This document shows, in pieces, positions 1 to 5,087 of a DNA stretch of 9,862 bases. Made by a program: the position numbers and the translations under genes. The stretch covers positions 1 to 9,862 of the forward strand of contig JBFWSL010000144.1 of assembly GCA_050248375.1 (NCBI GenBank), read 5' to 3'. Every line of letters starts with the position of its first letter. Within the stretch, counting starts at the first letter, position 1. A model generated the notes under the pieces. It was not told the DNA's origin. It searched no databases and worked only from the letters and a program-made list of their open reading frames with translations. The stretch comes from JAYZVT01 sp050248375. GTDB taxonomy: Bacteria; Pseudomonadota; Alphaproteobacteria; Rhizobiales; Methyloligellaceae.

Positions 1-50
1 GCTCGCGAATGCGGGTTCTCAGCATCGGTGAAAATCCCCAGAATTTACGT

Positions 51-65
51 ATATTGCGTCAATAT
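51..65. promoter_or_regulatory. 15-bp dyad (ATATTG-CGT-CAATAT) upstream of the DnaA-domain-IV gene
   Basis: Two perfect 6-bp inverted arms, ATATTG at 51-56 and CAATAT at 60-65, are separated by CGT. The dyad lies about 120 bp before the chosen start of the first gene, in a leader that is much more AT-rich than the coding DNA around it. The shape and place fit an operator for a dimeric regulator. No -35/-10 pair can be fixed with certainty: a TATAAA at 118-123 is the best -10-like hexamer but has no good -35 partner. The regulator is unknown. Confidence 0.4.
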
Positions 66-73
66 CAGAAAAG

Positions 74-82
74 TTATCCCCG
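74..82 (+). promoter_or_regulatory. DnaA-box-like site TTATCCCCG
   Basis: This 9-mer matches the classical DnaA box TTATCCACA at 7 of 9 positions, differing at positions 7 and 9. It lies 9 bp after the 51-65 dyad, in the leader of a gene whose product is essentially a DnaA DNA-binding domain. Autoregulation is therefore conceivable. One imperfect 9-mer can occur by chance, so this is only a candidate. Confidence 0.25.
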
Positions 83-166
83 CATATCACGAAATAAGTA
101 AATATCCCACATACAGGTATAAATTCCTATGGCGGAACCCTGGCTGGGCGACCGCCAGAAATATGT

Positions 167-171
167 GGAGG
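167..171 (+). promoter_or_regulatory. Shine-Dalgarno GGAGG that favours the ATG at 183
   Basis: A perfect GGAGG stands 11 nt before the ATG at 183. The earlier in-frame ATG at 129 has only a weak AGG (115-117) upstream, and a TATAAA at 118-123 would place transcription initiation at or after it. I therefore prefer 183, although the spacing is slightly long. Confidence 0.5.
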
Positions 172-182
172 TCCGACTCTTG

Positions 183-608
183 ATGCTGTCTGTCCAACAA
201 ATGCCGGAACATCCGGCGCACCGGATCGCGCGACCGCCATCCGGCAGGCCGTTCGCTGGTGATTTCCTGTGCCGTCTTTCCGAGGACTGCGCGGCGGCGC
301 TGCTCAGGGTGCCGTTGTGCGATCTGCGAAGCACCTCGCGCGGCCGCGCGAGGACGGCATTCGCAAGGCAGGTCGCCATGTATCTCGCGCATGTGGGCGG
401 CGGGCTGAACATGACCGATGTCGGGCTTTGTTTCGGCCGCGACCGCACCACGGTGGCCCATGCCTGTGCGGTGGTGGAGAACGTCAGGGACGATCCCGCC
501 TTCGATCGGGTCCTCGATCGCGTCGAGCAGTCGCTCGCGCTGTTGCGGCGGACCCTGCGCCGCGGGACGGCCCGGCTTCGCTGCGGGGGCCGCCATGGTT
601 GCGCCTAG
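183..608 (+). CDS. Stand-alone DnaA domain IV (helix-turn-helix) protein
   Basis: Predicted 141 aa. The core at residues 57-110 is the C-terminal DNA-binding domain of DnaA (Bac_DnaA_C): the FARQVAMYLAH helix, then the signature-like GRDRTTVAHA at residues 85-94. The AAA+ ATPase and domain I of DnaA are absent, so it cannot be an initiator. It is most likely a DNA-binding regulator or an accessory factor at DnaA-box-like sites. The Asp and the two Thr of the DnaA recognition motif (GRDHTT) are kept, but the His (His434 in E. coli DnaA, a base-contacting residue) is Arg, so altered site preference is likely. The N-terminal 50 residues are not recognised. The 3' end overlaps the DUF6456 gene by 14 nt in another frame, suggesting translational coupling. 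An alternative start at 129 would add 18 residues. The domain call is firm; the biological role is unknown. Confidence 0.85.
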   Translation: MLSVQQMPEHPAHRIARPPSGRPFAGDFLCRLSEDCAAALLRVPLCDLRSTSRGRARTAFARQVAMYLAHVGGGLNMTDVGLCFGRDRTTVAHACAVVENVRDDPAFDRVLDRVEQSLALLRRTLRRGTARLRCGGRHGCA

Positions 609-1464
609 GCAGGCCGAGCGCGAGGCGGAGCGGATATTTCCCCGCCTCGCCGCGGGCTCGGTGCTGGCGGAAGACCGCTCCGGCTGGCCGGCCGGTTCCA
701 GCAGCTATGTCGTGAAAGGCGGCAAGCTGTCCGCGCGGTCGCCCTGTGCGCCGGTCGATGCGCAGACTGTCCGCTACTGGCTGGGGCAGGACTGGCTGGC
801 AAGGCAAGGGAACGCGGAAGACGGGCCGCTCGTACTTGCCGCTGCCGGGCTGGCCTGGCTGCGGCGGCGCGGATCGGGCGCCGACCCCTATCGGGAACAG
901 CACCAGCTCCGCCGCATGGTCGAACGCACCGATGCGGCGGGCACGCGGACCCTGCAGGTGAACGACGCCGAGAGCGCGCTGGGCTGGTTGCGCAGCCGCA
1001 AGGACTCCAGCGGACGGCCCCTGATCGACGCGGAGCAGTTTCAGGCCGGAGAGCGCCTGCACGCCGACTTCTGGCGCTCCGGGCTGTCGCCGCGGGTGAC
1101 GTCCAATCCCGGCGCGCCGCCTCCCGGCAAGCGTGCACGCCGTGGCGCACCGGAAGGTTCCGCCACCCTTACCGAGGCGGCGCTCGCGGCGAAGCAGCGG
1201 CTCGAGGCGGCCCTGGACGCGGTGGGCCCTGAACTGTCCGGCATTCTCTTCGACGTGTGCTGCATGGCACAGGGGCTGGAGATGGCCGAGCGGTCTCACG
1301 GTTGGCCGCAGCGTTCGGGCAAGGTGGTCCTGCAACTGGCGCTCACGCGGCTCGCCCGCCACTACGGTCTGCTGCCGGCGGCGCAGCCTTGGCGCCGGCG
1401 CCGGAGCGGCATCCGGGCCTGGGGGGCCAGCGGCTACAAGCCGGGCATGGACCGTTGGAAATGA
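595..1464 (+). CDS. DUF6456 domain-containing protein
   Basis: Predicted 289 aa, soluble, Arg/Ala-rich, with no membrane segment. Residues about 125-260 match DUF6456 as I know it: ESALGWLR, a GRPLIDAEQFQAGERL segment, then DFWRSGLSPRVT, a Gly/Pro/Arg linker at 172-190, and the conserved block ending in RSGKVVLQLALTRLARHYGL. Residues about 50-105 (VDAQTVRYWLGQDWLA, then LAAAGLAWLRRR and ADPYREQH) look like a small winged-helix-like fold, so DNA binding is plausible but not shown. The start is the ATG at 595, with a G-run at 585-589 as a possible ribosome site. It overlaps the stop region of the DnaA-domain-IV gene, so the two are likely co-translated. It converges on sufE with 9 bp between stop codons. 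The function of the family is unknown to me. Confidence 0.85.
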   Translation: MVAPRQAEREAERIFPRLAAGSVLAEDRSGWPAGSSSYVVKGGKLSARSPCAPVDAQTVRYWLGQDWLARQGNAEDGPLVLAAAGLAWLRRRGSGADPYREQHQLRRMVERTDAAGTRTLQVNDAESALGWLRSRKDSSGRPLIDAEQFQAGERLHADFWRSGLSPRVTSNPGAPPPGKRARRGAPEGSATLTEAALAAKQRLEAALDAVGPELSGILFDVCCMAQGLEMAERSHGWPQRSGKVVLQLALTRLARHYGLLPAAQPWRRRRSGIRAWGASGYKPGMDRWK

Positions 1465-1476
1465 GGGCCGGCCTCA
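1462..1476. terminator. Dyad containing both convergent stop codons (DUF6456 / SufE)
   Basis: TGAGG at 1462-1466 and CCTCA at 1472-1476 form 5-bp arms around GCCGG. The TGA of DUF6456 is the left edge and the TGA of SufE, read on the other strand, is the right edge. It is the only structure between the two genes, but there is no T-run on either side, so it is at best a weak terminator. Confidence 0.3.
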
Positions 1477-1956
1477 GGCGTGCGCCGCCTGCGTCGCGGC
1501 GTTCGCGTCGGTGCGGATGCGTTCCACCATGGACATGAACCCGTTCGAGCGCTGGGGCGTCAGATGCTCCTTGAGCCCCATGCGCGCGAAGATCTCGACC
1601 GCGTCGATGTTCAGGATTTCGTCGGCGCGCTTGCCCGAGTAGATGGCGAACAGGATGGCGATCAGCCCCTTGACGATCTGCGCGTCGCTGTCGCCTGCGA
1701 AGTGCAGCAGCGCCGGTTTGCCGGCCTCGCTTGCCTCCAGCCTTGTGGACAGCCACACCTGGCTGGCGCAGCCCTGCACCTTGTTCTGGGGCGTCCGCTT
1801 GTCCTCGGGCAGCGGCGCGAGCCCGCGTCCCAGCTCGATGACGTAGCGGTAGCGGTCCTCCCAGTCGTCCAGGAGTTCGAAGTCGGAAATGATGTCTTCG
1901 AGCTGGTTCTTTCGCTGATCTCTGCCTGCCCTATAGGTAGCCCATGGGGCAGCCAT
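1474..1956 (-). CDS. sufE: SufE family protein (cysteine desulfurase sulfur acceptor)
   Basis: Predicted 160 aa; E. coli SufE is 138 aa. SufE accepts persulfide sulfur from the cysteine desulfurase SufS and passes it to the SufBCD scaffold during cytosolic Fe-S cluster assembly. The family pattern is clear: LEDIISDFELLDDWEDRYRY at residues 19-38, KVQGCASQVW with the acceptor Cys63, IVKGLIAILFAIYSGK at 95-109, and the C-terminal LTPQRSNG at 132-139. No suf operon partner is in view, so this is an orphan copy. The start is uncertain: the ATG at 1956 adds about 18 residues before the conserved region, has no good Shine-Dalgarno, and no other ATG, GTG or TTG lies between it and the domain. A start at 2055 would add 33 more unconserved residues. 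The family call is firm; only the start is in doubt. Confidence 0.93.
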   Translation of the reverse strand: MAAPWATYRAGRDQRKNQLEDIISDFELLDDWEDRYRYVIELGRGLAPLPEDKRTPQNKVQGCASQVWLSTRLEASEAGKPALLHFAGDSDAQIVKGLIAILFAIYSGKRADEILNIDAVEIFARMGLKEHLTPQRSNGFMSMVERIRTDANAATQAAHA

Positions 1957-2012
1957 TGCAAGCGCGCCCGTCCGCGGCCGGATCCGTGCGATTCTGGTGG
2001 AGGAGGAGAAGA

Positions 2013-2048
2013 GGGGTGCGCGTCGCGGAGGGGGGAAAGGGCAGGGGG
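2013..2048 (+). other. G-run cluster in a purine-rich tract upstream of sufE
   Basis: On the plus strand, runs of 4, 6, 3 and 5 G lie at 2013-2016, 2030-2035, 2039-2041 and 2044-2048, within a strongly purine-biased stretch from about 1995 to 2051. The first loop of 13 nt is longer than canonical for a G-quadruplex; the other two are 3 and 2 nt. It lies 57-92 bp upstream of the chosen sufE start, on the template strand of that gene. Confidence 0.35.
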
Positions 2049-2116
2049 AAACCATCCGCGACGCGCTTTCGGGCAGTTTGCACCGCCACGAAACTCGTCA
2101 GACCCATCGGCGCATC

Positions 2117-2130
2117 CGATCCCGGGATCG
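2117..2130. repeat. 14-bp perfect palindrome CGATCCCGGGATCG
   Basis: The sequence equals its own reverse complement over 14 bp, with no spacer. It lies in the 272-bp non-coding gap between the sufE start and the DUF5330 stop, about 160 bp upstream of sufE. It could be an operator or a cruciform-prone site. Another small hairpin, TACGGC-GTCA-GCCGTA, lies at 2160-2175 in the same gap. Role unknown. Confidence 0.35.
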
Positions 2131-2194
2131 TCGATCCCCGCCCTCGGAAGGCCTGCGGCTACGGCGTCAGCCGTATCGGCCGCGGGTCGCGGGC

Positions 2195-2216
2195 GCCGCC
2201 GGAAACGGCCGGCGGC
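2195..2216 (-). terminator. 8-bp GC hairpin just downstream of the DUF5330 gene
   Basis: GCCGCCGG at 2195-2202 and CCGGCGGC at 2209-2216 form a perfect 8-bp stem with a 6-nt loop. It begins 12 nt past the stop codon of the minus-strand DUF5330 gene. There is no T-run after it, so it may be a 3'-end stabilising or Rho-assisted structure and not a classical intrinsic terminator. Confidence 0.45.
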
Positions 2217-2228
2217 ACCCGGAATTCG

Positions 2229-2609
2229 TTAGACGCCAGACTGGCTGGACTGGCCGAACCAGCCCGGGCGCATGTCTTCCTGGGTCAGCGTGCCCTGCGT
2301 GTCCCGGCGGAACATCGTGGGGACGCGCGACACGCGGTCGTGCTCGACCGTGGCCGTGGCGTCGCCGCCCTCGTCGGTCAGGTCCTTGATGAAGTCCATG
2401 ACCATCCGCGCGCCGAACTCGGCCTTCTGGCCGAAAGTGTCCAGGGCGGTCTTGCCGTTGACGCAGACTTCCGGATTGCGCACGCAGAAGGTCTTCACGT
2501 CGCGGACGGCAGCTTCCGCGGTTCCGTAAACCTGGCGCTGCTGGTCCTCGCTCGTGGGAAGCAGCATGACGAGTAGCGTCAGCCAGAAAGCTGTCCTGAT
2601 AAGAAACAT
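2229..2609 (-). CDS. DUF5330 domain-containing membrane-anchored protein
   Basis: Predicted 126 aa. The N-terminus MFLIRTAFWLTLLVMLLP is typical of this Hyphomicrobiales family: one hydrophobic segment (residues 2-18) acting as a signal anchor or uncleaved signal, followed by a likely periplasmic part. Two cysteines in FCVRNPEVC (residues 41-49) are well placed for a disulfide. The C-terminal GTLTQEDMRPGWFG (residues 106-119) matches the family's usual end, LT..D..P.W. The start is the ATG at 2609, with AAAGGG about 7 nt upstream; an ATG 48 nt earlier would only add a poor hydrophilic extension. Function is unknown. It shares a strand with sufE but is 272 bp from it, with hairpins between, so a single operon is uncertain. 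A tandem repeat and an AT-rich island lie upstream. Confidence 0.88.
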   Translation of the reverse strand: MFLIRTAFWLTLLVMLLPTSEDQQRQVYGTAEAAVRDVKTFCVRNPEVCVNGKTALDTFGQKAEFGARMVMDFIKDLTDEGGDATATVEHDRVSRVPTMFRRDTQGTLTQEDMRPGWFGQSSQSGV

Positions 2610-2629
2610 GTCCGTGCCCTTTCGTTGTG

Positions 2630-2647
2630 TTCGAACCCCTTCGAACC
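2630..2647. promoter_or_regulatory. Tandem TTCGAACC repeats, one helical turn apart, before the DUF5330 gene
   Basis: TTCGAACC occurs at 2630-2637 and again at 2640-2647, starts exactly 10 bp apart, each with the palindromic core TTCGAA. They lie 21-38 bp upstream of the DUF5330 ATG (minus strand), where a promoter or leader operator would be. GGTTCGAA also recalls a tRNA T-loop, but no T-stem or acceptor stem is present. Confidence 0.4.
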
Positions 2648-2696
2648 ATGGGCACAACGTAGCAGAGGCAAAATAACGCCAAGGAAAAGCGCGAGG

Positions 2697-2826
2697 ATCA
2701 ATTTGATGTTAATTAAATTCAATTTTGTATAAAATCATAAATACTACAAATCGAGGCAAATTAGATTAGAATCAAATTCAAGTTGTGTTCAATTGTGCGT
2801 CTAATTTGATTCAAGTTTTATCTATC
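2697..2826. promoter_or_regulatory. AT-rich island with phased WTTCAAKTT-type repeats
   Basis: Of 130 bp only 31 are G or C (24%), in a GC-rich setting. Related 9-mers occur at 2717-2725 (ATTCAATTT), 2776-2784 (ATTCAAGTT), 2787-2795 (GTTCAATTG) and 2809-2817 (ATTCAAGTT). The last three are 11 and 22 bp apart, close to whole helical turns. A 10-bp inverted repeat pairs GAATCAAATT (2769-2778) with AATTTGATTC (2803-2812). Smaller dyads are ATCAA-T-TTGAT (2697-2707) and AAATT-C-AATTT (2715-2725). This could be an array of regulator sites, a curved UP-type element, or a target for an AT-binding silencer of the MucR/Ros type. Confidence 0.5.
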
Positions 2827-2827
2827 G

Positions 2828-2853
2828 AAAACGCCCCGTCACACGGGCCTTTT
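2828..2853. terminator. Terminator-like hairpin flanked by A and T runs
   Basis: CCCGT (2835-2839), loop CAC and ACGGG (2843-2847) form a 5-bp GC stem. AAAA at 2828-2831 lies on the left and TTTT at 2850-2853 on the right, so each strand reads a hairpin followed by a T-run 2-3 nt later. The stem is short. There is no annotated gene ending here on either strand: both flanking genes point away. Confidence 0.4.
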
Positions 2854-3101
2854 GGACCCTTTTCCCCGGTGGCTGTGCTCCGCATGGGTGCCGCGAGGGT
2901 CTCCCGGGAGCCATGACAACGCCTGGACCGCCTGCTGCCGGCATTGCGGCGATCGCATCCGTGCTCCGGGCAAGCCGCCTGCGGCTCATCCTTCGTTTAC
3001 CATGCTGTCATTTGCCCGCGGATTTCGGACGCATGTTGGGGCTGCGGACATGCCGGGAGTCCCCGCCGGCGACCGATCTTAACCTTCCATAAGCGCAAGG
3101 C

Positions 3102-3122
3102 CCCAATAATCCCGTCATTGGG
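3102..3122. promoter_or_regulatory. Dyad CCCAAT / ATTGGG in the kinase leader
   Basis: Perfect 6-bp arms at 3102-3107 and 3117-3122 with a 9-nt centre lie 38 bp upstream of the kinase GTG start. This could be an operator or a leader hairpin. A 10-bp palindrome CCGGCGCCGG (3144-3153) follows, just before the start codon, in place of any clear Shine-Dalgarno. Confidence 0.3.
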
Positions 3123-3159
3123 TCGTTAGGGGCGGCGCGCGTACCGGCGCCGGCAGTCT

Positions 3160-4974
3160 GTGAAGTCGTTGGTCAGTGCCAGTGGAGTCTCCGCGTTCTT
3201 CAAGGACGCGGTGCATAAGTCCGCTCAGGGGAATCCTCTTTCCGCCGCGCGGCATCAGTCCTTTATTGCCTCGCATCTTCTGGGCGGCCTGCTGACCCTG
3301 GCGGTGTTCCCGGTCTATCTGGCCGTCGCCGGCAGGCCGACGGCGATTTCCGTGATTGCCTTCACCTGGCTGCTGACGCCGATCGGCATCGCCTATTTCC
3401 TGTCGAAGACAGGCAGGCTGGGCATCGCCCACCTGATTTCCTCTGCCAACCTGGCCGGCCTGGTGACCTTCGCCGCTGCGATCACCGGCGGCATTTCCAG
3501 CTTCCTGCTGCCCTGGATGATCGTCGTGCCGCTCGAGGCCGCGCTCGCCGCCGAACGGCGCATCGTGCTGTCGGCCATCTCCGTCGCCTGTCTGGGGCTC
3601 GCCGTCCTGTTCTTCGCCGGGCTTTTCGGCTGGCTTCCCGCCAGCCAGATCGTGGTGAGCAATCCGGAGCTGCTCGCGCTGCTGGGCGCGTCCTCCGCAC
3701 TTATGTATGCGGGCGGCCTGGCCGTCTCCATCCAGATCGTGCACCGGCGCTCCGAGGATGCCATACGCCACGGCGAACAGCTCTACCGGCTGCTGGCGAA
3801 AAACTCGACCGACATGATCACCCGCCATGACTCCAGCGGCAAGGTCGTCTTCGCTTCCCACGCCTGCCGCCAGTTCTTCGAAGAAGAGCCGGAGCATTTC
3901 ACCGGCTCCGCGCTGTTCGATCGCATCCATGTGGCCGACCGGCCCGCCTACCTCACCGCGCTTGACCGCTGCCTGCACCGCGGGGAACCCGTCGATGTCG
4001 AGTTCCGTGCCAGCGCCATGCGCCCTGGCGCGGCCGGCCGGGGCGACAAGCCCGCCTATCGCTGGTTCGAGATGCGCTGCAAGCCCGTGGCCCGGGAAGA
4101 GAAGGCGAAGTCCGGCGAGCCCGGCGCCTTCGTCGCCGTCACCCGCGATATCTCCGTGCGCAAGGCGCAGGAGGACGAACTGACGCGCGCCCGCGACGAG
4201 GCGGAGAGCGCCAACCGGGCCAAGACCCAGTTCCTCGCCAATGTGAGCCACGAACTGCGCACGCCGTTGAACGCCATCATCGGCTTCTCGGAAATCCTCA
4301 ACAAGGAGCTGTTCGGCAGCCTCGGAGCCGATCGCTACCGGGAATACGCCGGCCTCATCAACGAGAGCGGGTCGCACCTGCTCACCGTCGTCAACGAGAT
4401 CCTCGACATGTCGAAGATCGAGGCGGGCAAGTTCGAGATCGTGACGGAGCCCTTTGCGGTGCCGTCGCTGCTGAAGCCGGTATGCGACCTCATGCGCCAC
4501 ATGGCGGAAAAGAAGTCGATCCGCCTGCAGTGGAGCATGGATGAGGACCTGCCCGAACTGGTGGCCGACAAGCGGGCCTGCAAGCAGATGCTGATCAACC
4601 TGCTGTCCAATGCGGTGAAGTTCACCGAGGAGAACGGCAATGTCCGCCTCACGGCCCGCAGGGACGGCGAGTGGATCGTGTTCGCCGTCGCCGACGACGG
4701 CATCGGTATCGCCAAGCGGGACCTCGCCAACATCGGCAACCCGTTCTTCCAGGCGGACACCTCCTACAAGCGAAACTACGAGGGCACTGGTCTCGGCCTC
4801 TCCGTGGTGAAGGGGCTCGCGCGCCTTCACGGTGGCAGCCTTCATGTTTCCAGCACGCCCGGCAAGGGCACGACGGTGACGATCCGCCTGCCGCTCGAGG
4901 GCCTTGCCAAGGGCTCCGAGCTGCCGTCCGAGGACCTGCCGGTGGACGTCGCTCCGCTGGCGGCGGCCTCCTGA
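3160..4974 (+). CDS. Membrane PAS sensor histidine kinase of the DivJ/PleC family
   Basis: Predicted 604 aa, inner membrane. About six hydrophobic segments cover residues 38-193. A PAS domain follows (about 205-335, ending AFVAVTRDISVRKAQ), then a short coiled coil (about 335-358). The HisKA domain carries SHELRTPLN with phospho-acceptor His364, then GFSEIL and NEILDMSKIEAGK. The HATPase has the N box (Asn480 and Asn484 in NLLSNAVKFTEE), G1 DDGIGI (512-517) and G2 GTGLGL (542-547). All catalytic boxes look intact. There is no receiver domain, so it should signal to a separate response regulator; family relatives act on DivK/PleD in cell-cycle control. The length and multi-pass N-terminus resemble DivJ (about 600 aa in Caulobacter), so a divJ orthologue is my best guess, but PleC or other paralogues cannot be excluded. 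The start is the GTG at 3160: an in-frame TAG at 3127 leaves no earlier start, and no clear ribosome site precedes it. An inverted repeat follows the stop. Confidence 0.93.
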   Translation: MKSLVSASGVSAFFKDAVHKSAQGNPLSAARHQSFIASHLLGGLLTLAVFPVYLAVAGRPTAISVIAFTWLLTPIGIAYFLSKTGRLGIAHLISSANLAGLVTFAAAITGGISSFLLPWMIVVPLEAALAAERRIVLSAISVACLGLAVLFFAGLFGWLPASQIVVSNPELLALLGASSALMYAGGLAVSIQIVHRRSEDAIRHGEQLYRLLAKNSTDMITRHDSSGKVVFASHACRQFFEEEPEHFTGSALFDRIHVADRPAYLTALDRCLHRGEPVDVEFRASAMRPGAAGRGDKPAYRWFEMRCKPVAREEKAKSGEPGAFVAVTRDISVRKAQEDELTRARDEAESANRAKTQFLANVSHELRTPLNAIIGFSEILNKELFGSLGADRYREYAGLINESGSHLLTVVNEILDMSKIEAGKFEIVTEPFAVPSLLKPVCDLMRHMAEKKSIRLQWSMDEDLPELVADKRACKQMLINLLSNAVKFTEENGNVRLTARRDGEWIVFAVADDGIGIAKRDLANIGNPFFQADTSYKRNYEGTGLGLSVVKGLARLHGGSLHVSSTPGKGTTVTIRLPLEGLAKGSELPSEDLPVDVAPLAAAS

Positions 4975-4988
4975 CCGGAAGGCTCCGG
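4975..4988 (+). terminator. CCGGA-AGGC-TCCGG hairpin directly after the kinase stop
   Basis: A 5-bp perfect stem (4975-4979 / 4984-4988) with a 4-nt loop starts at the base after the TGA. Only CATTTAG follows, so T-richness is weak. The same stem follows the DUF1491 stop codon at 6120-6132. Confidence 0.35.
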
Positions 4989-5087
4989 CATTTAGAACCT
5001 GTTCACCGCCTCTGTTGATAATCTGATTTGCCCGGGCCGGCAGAAGCCGGGACGGGTGAGACGGGAACTCGTATCGGTCGTGAGTGA

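Larger units (their letters stand above)
2658..3159. other. Long intergenic region between DUF5330 and the histidine kinase
   Basis: About 500 bp without a believable protein gene, between two divergent genes. It falls into two parts. From about 2697 to 2826 it is very AT-rich with repeats (listed separately), ending in a hairpin with T-runs at 2828-2853. From about 2860 to 3159 it returns to GC-rich sequence with no start-plus-ribosome-site combination I trust; the readable frames there are rich in Cys, Arg and Pro and resemble nothing. It holds TTTACCAT (2996-3003), TTAACC (3079-3084) and a dyad at 3102-3122. It must contain at least the kinase promoter and the DUF5330 promoter, and may hold a small RNA. 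Confidence 0.6.

Noticed and set aside
484..1362. Long minus-strand open frame over the DUF6456 gene
   Set aside because: The plus-strand frame carries a recognisable domain. The antisense translation is Arg/Pro/Gly-rich with no family features.
1480..2232. 250-codon plus-strand open frame over sufE and beyond
   Set aside because: The SufE signature, including the Cys motif, is on the minus strand. The plus-strand frame is its complement shadow.
2630..2660. GGTTCGAA on the minus strand as a tRNA T-loop
   Set aside because: No pairing T-stem, anticodon stem or acceptor stem can be drawn around it, so it is not a tRNA.
2706..2732. Eight-codon frame MLIKFNFV with a GAGGA upstream in the AT-rich island
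   Set aside because: Too short to support, and its codons simply mirror the AT-rich repeat sequence. It could matter only as a leader, with no gene behind it.
2852..3082. 76-codon plus-strand frame in the intergenic region
   Set aside because: It starts with TTG, has no ribosome site, begins inside a hairpin T-run, and has a Cys/Arg/Pro composition typical of non-coding GC-rich DNA.
3079..3092. TTAACC with a following ATAA as a CtrA site before the kinase
   Set aside because: The second half fits only with a 6-base spacer; with the proper 7 bases it reads TAAG. Kept only as a half-site remark.
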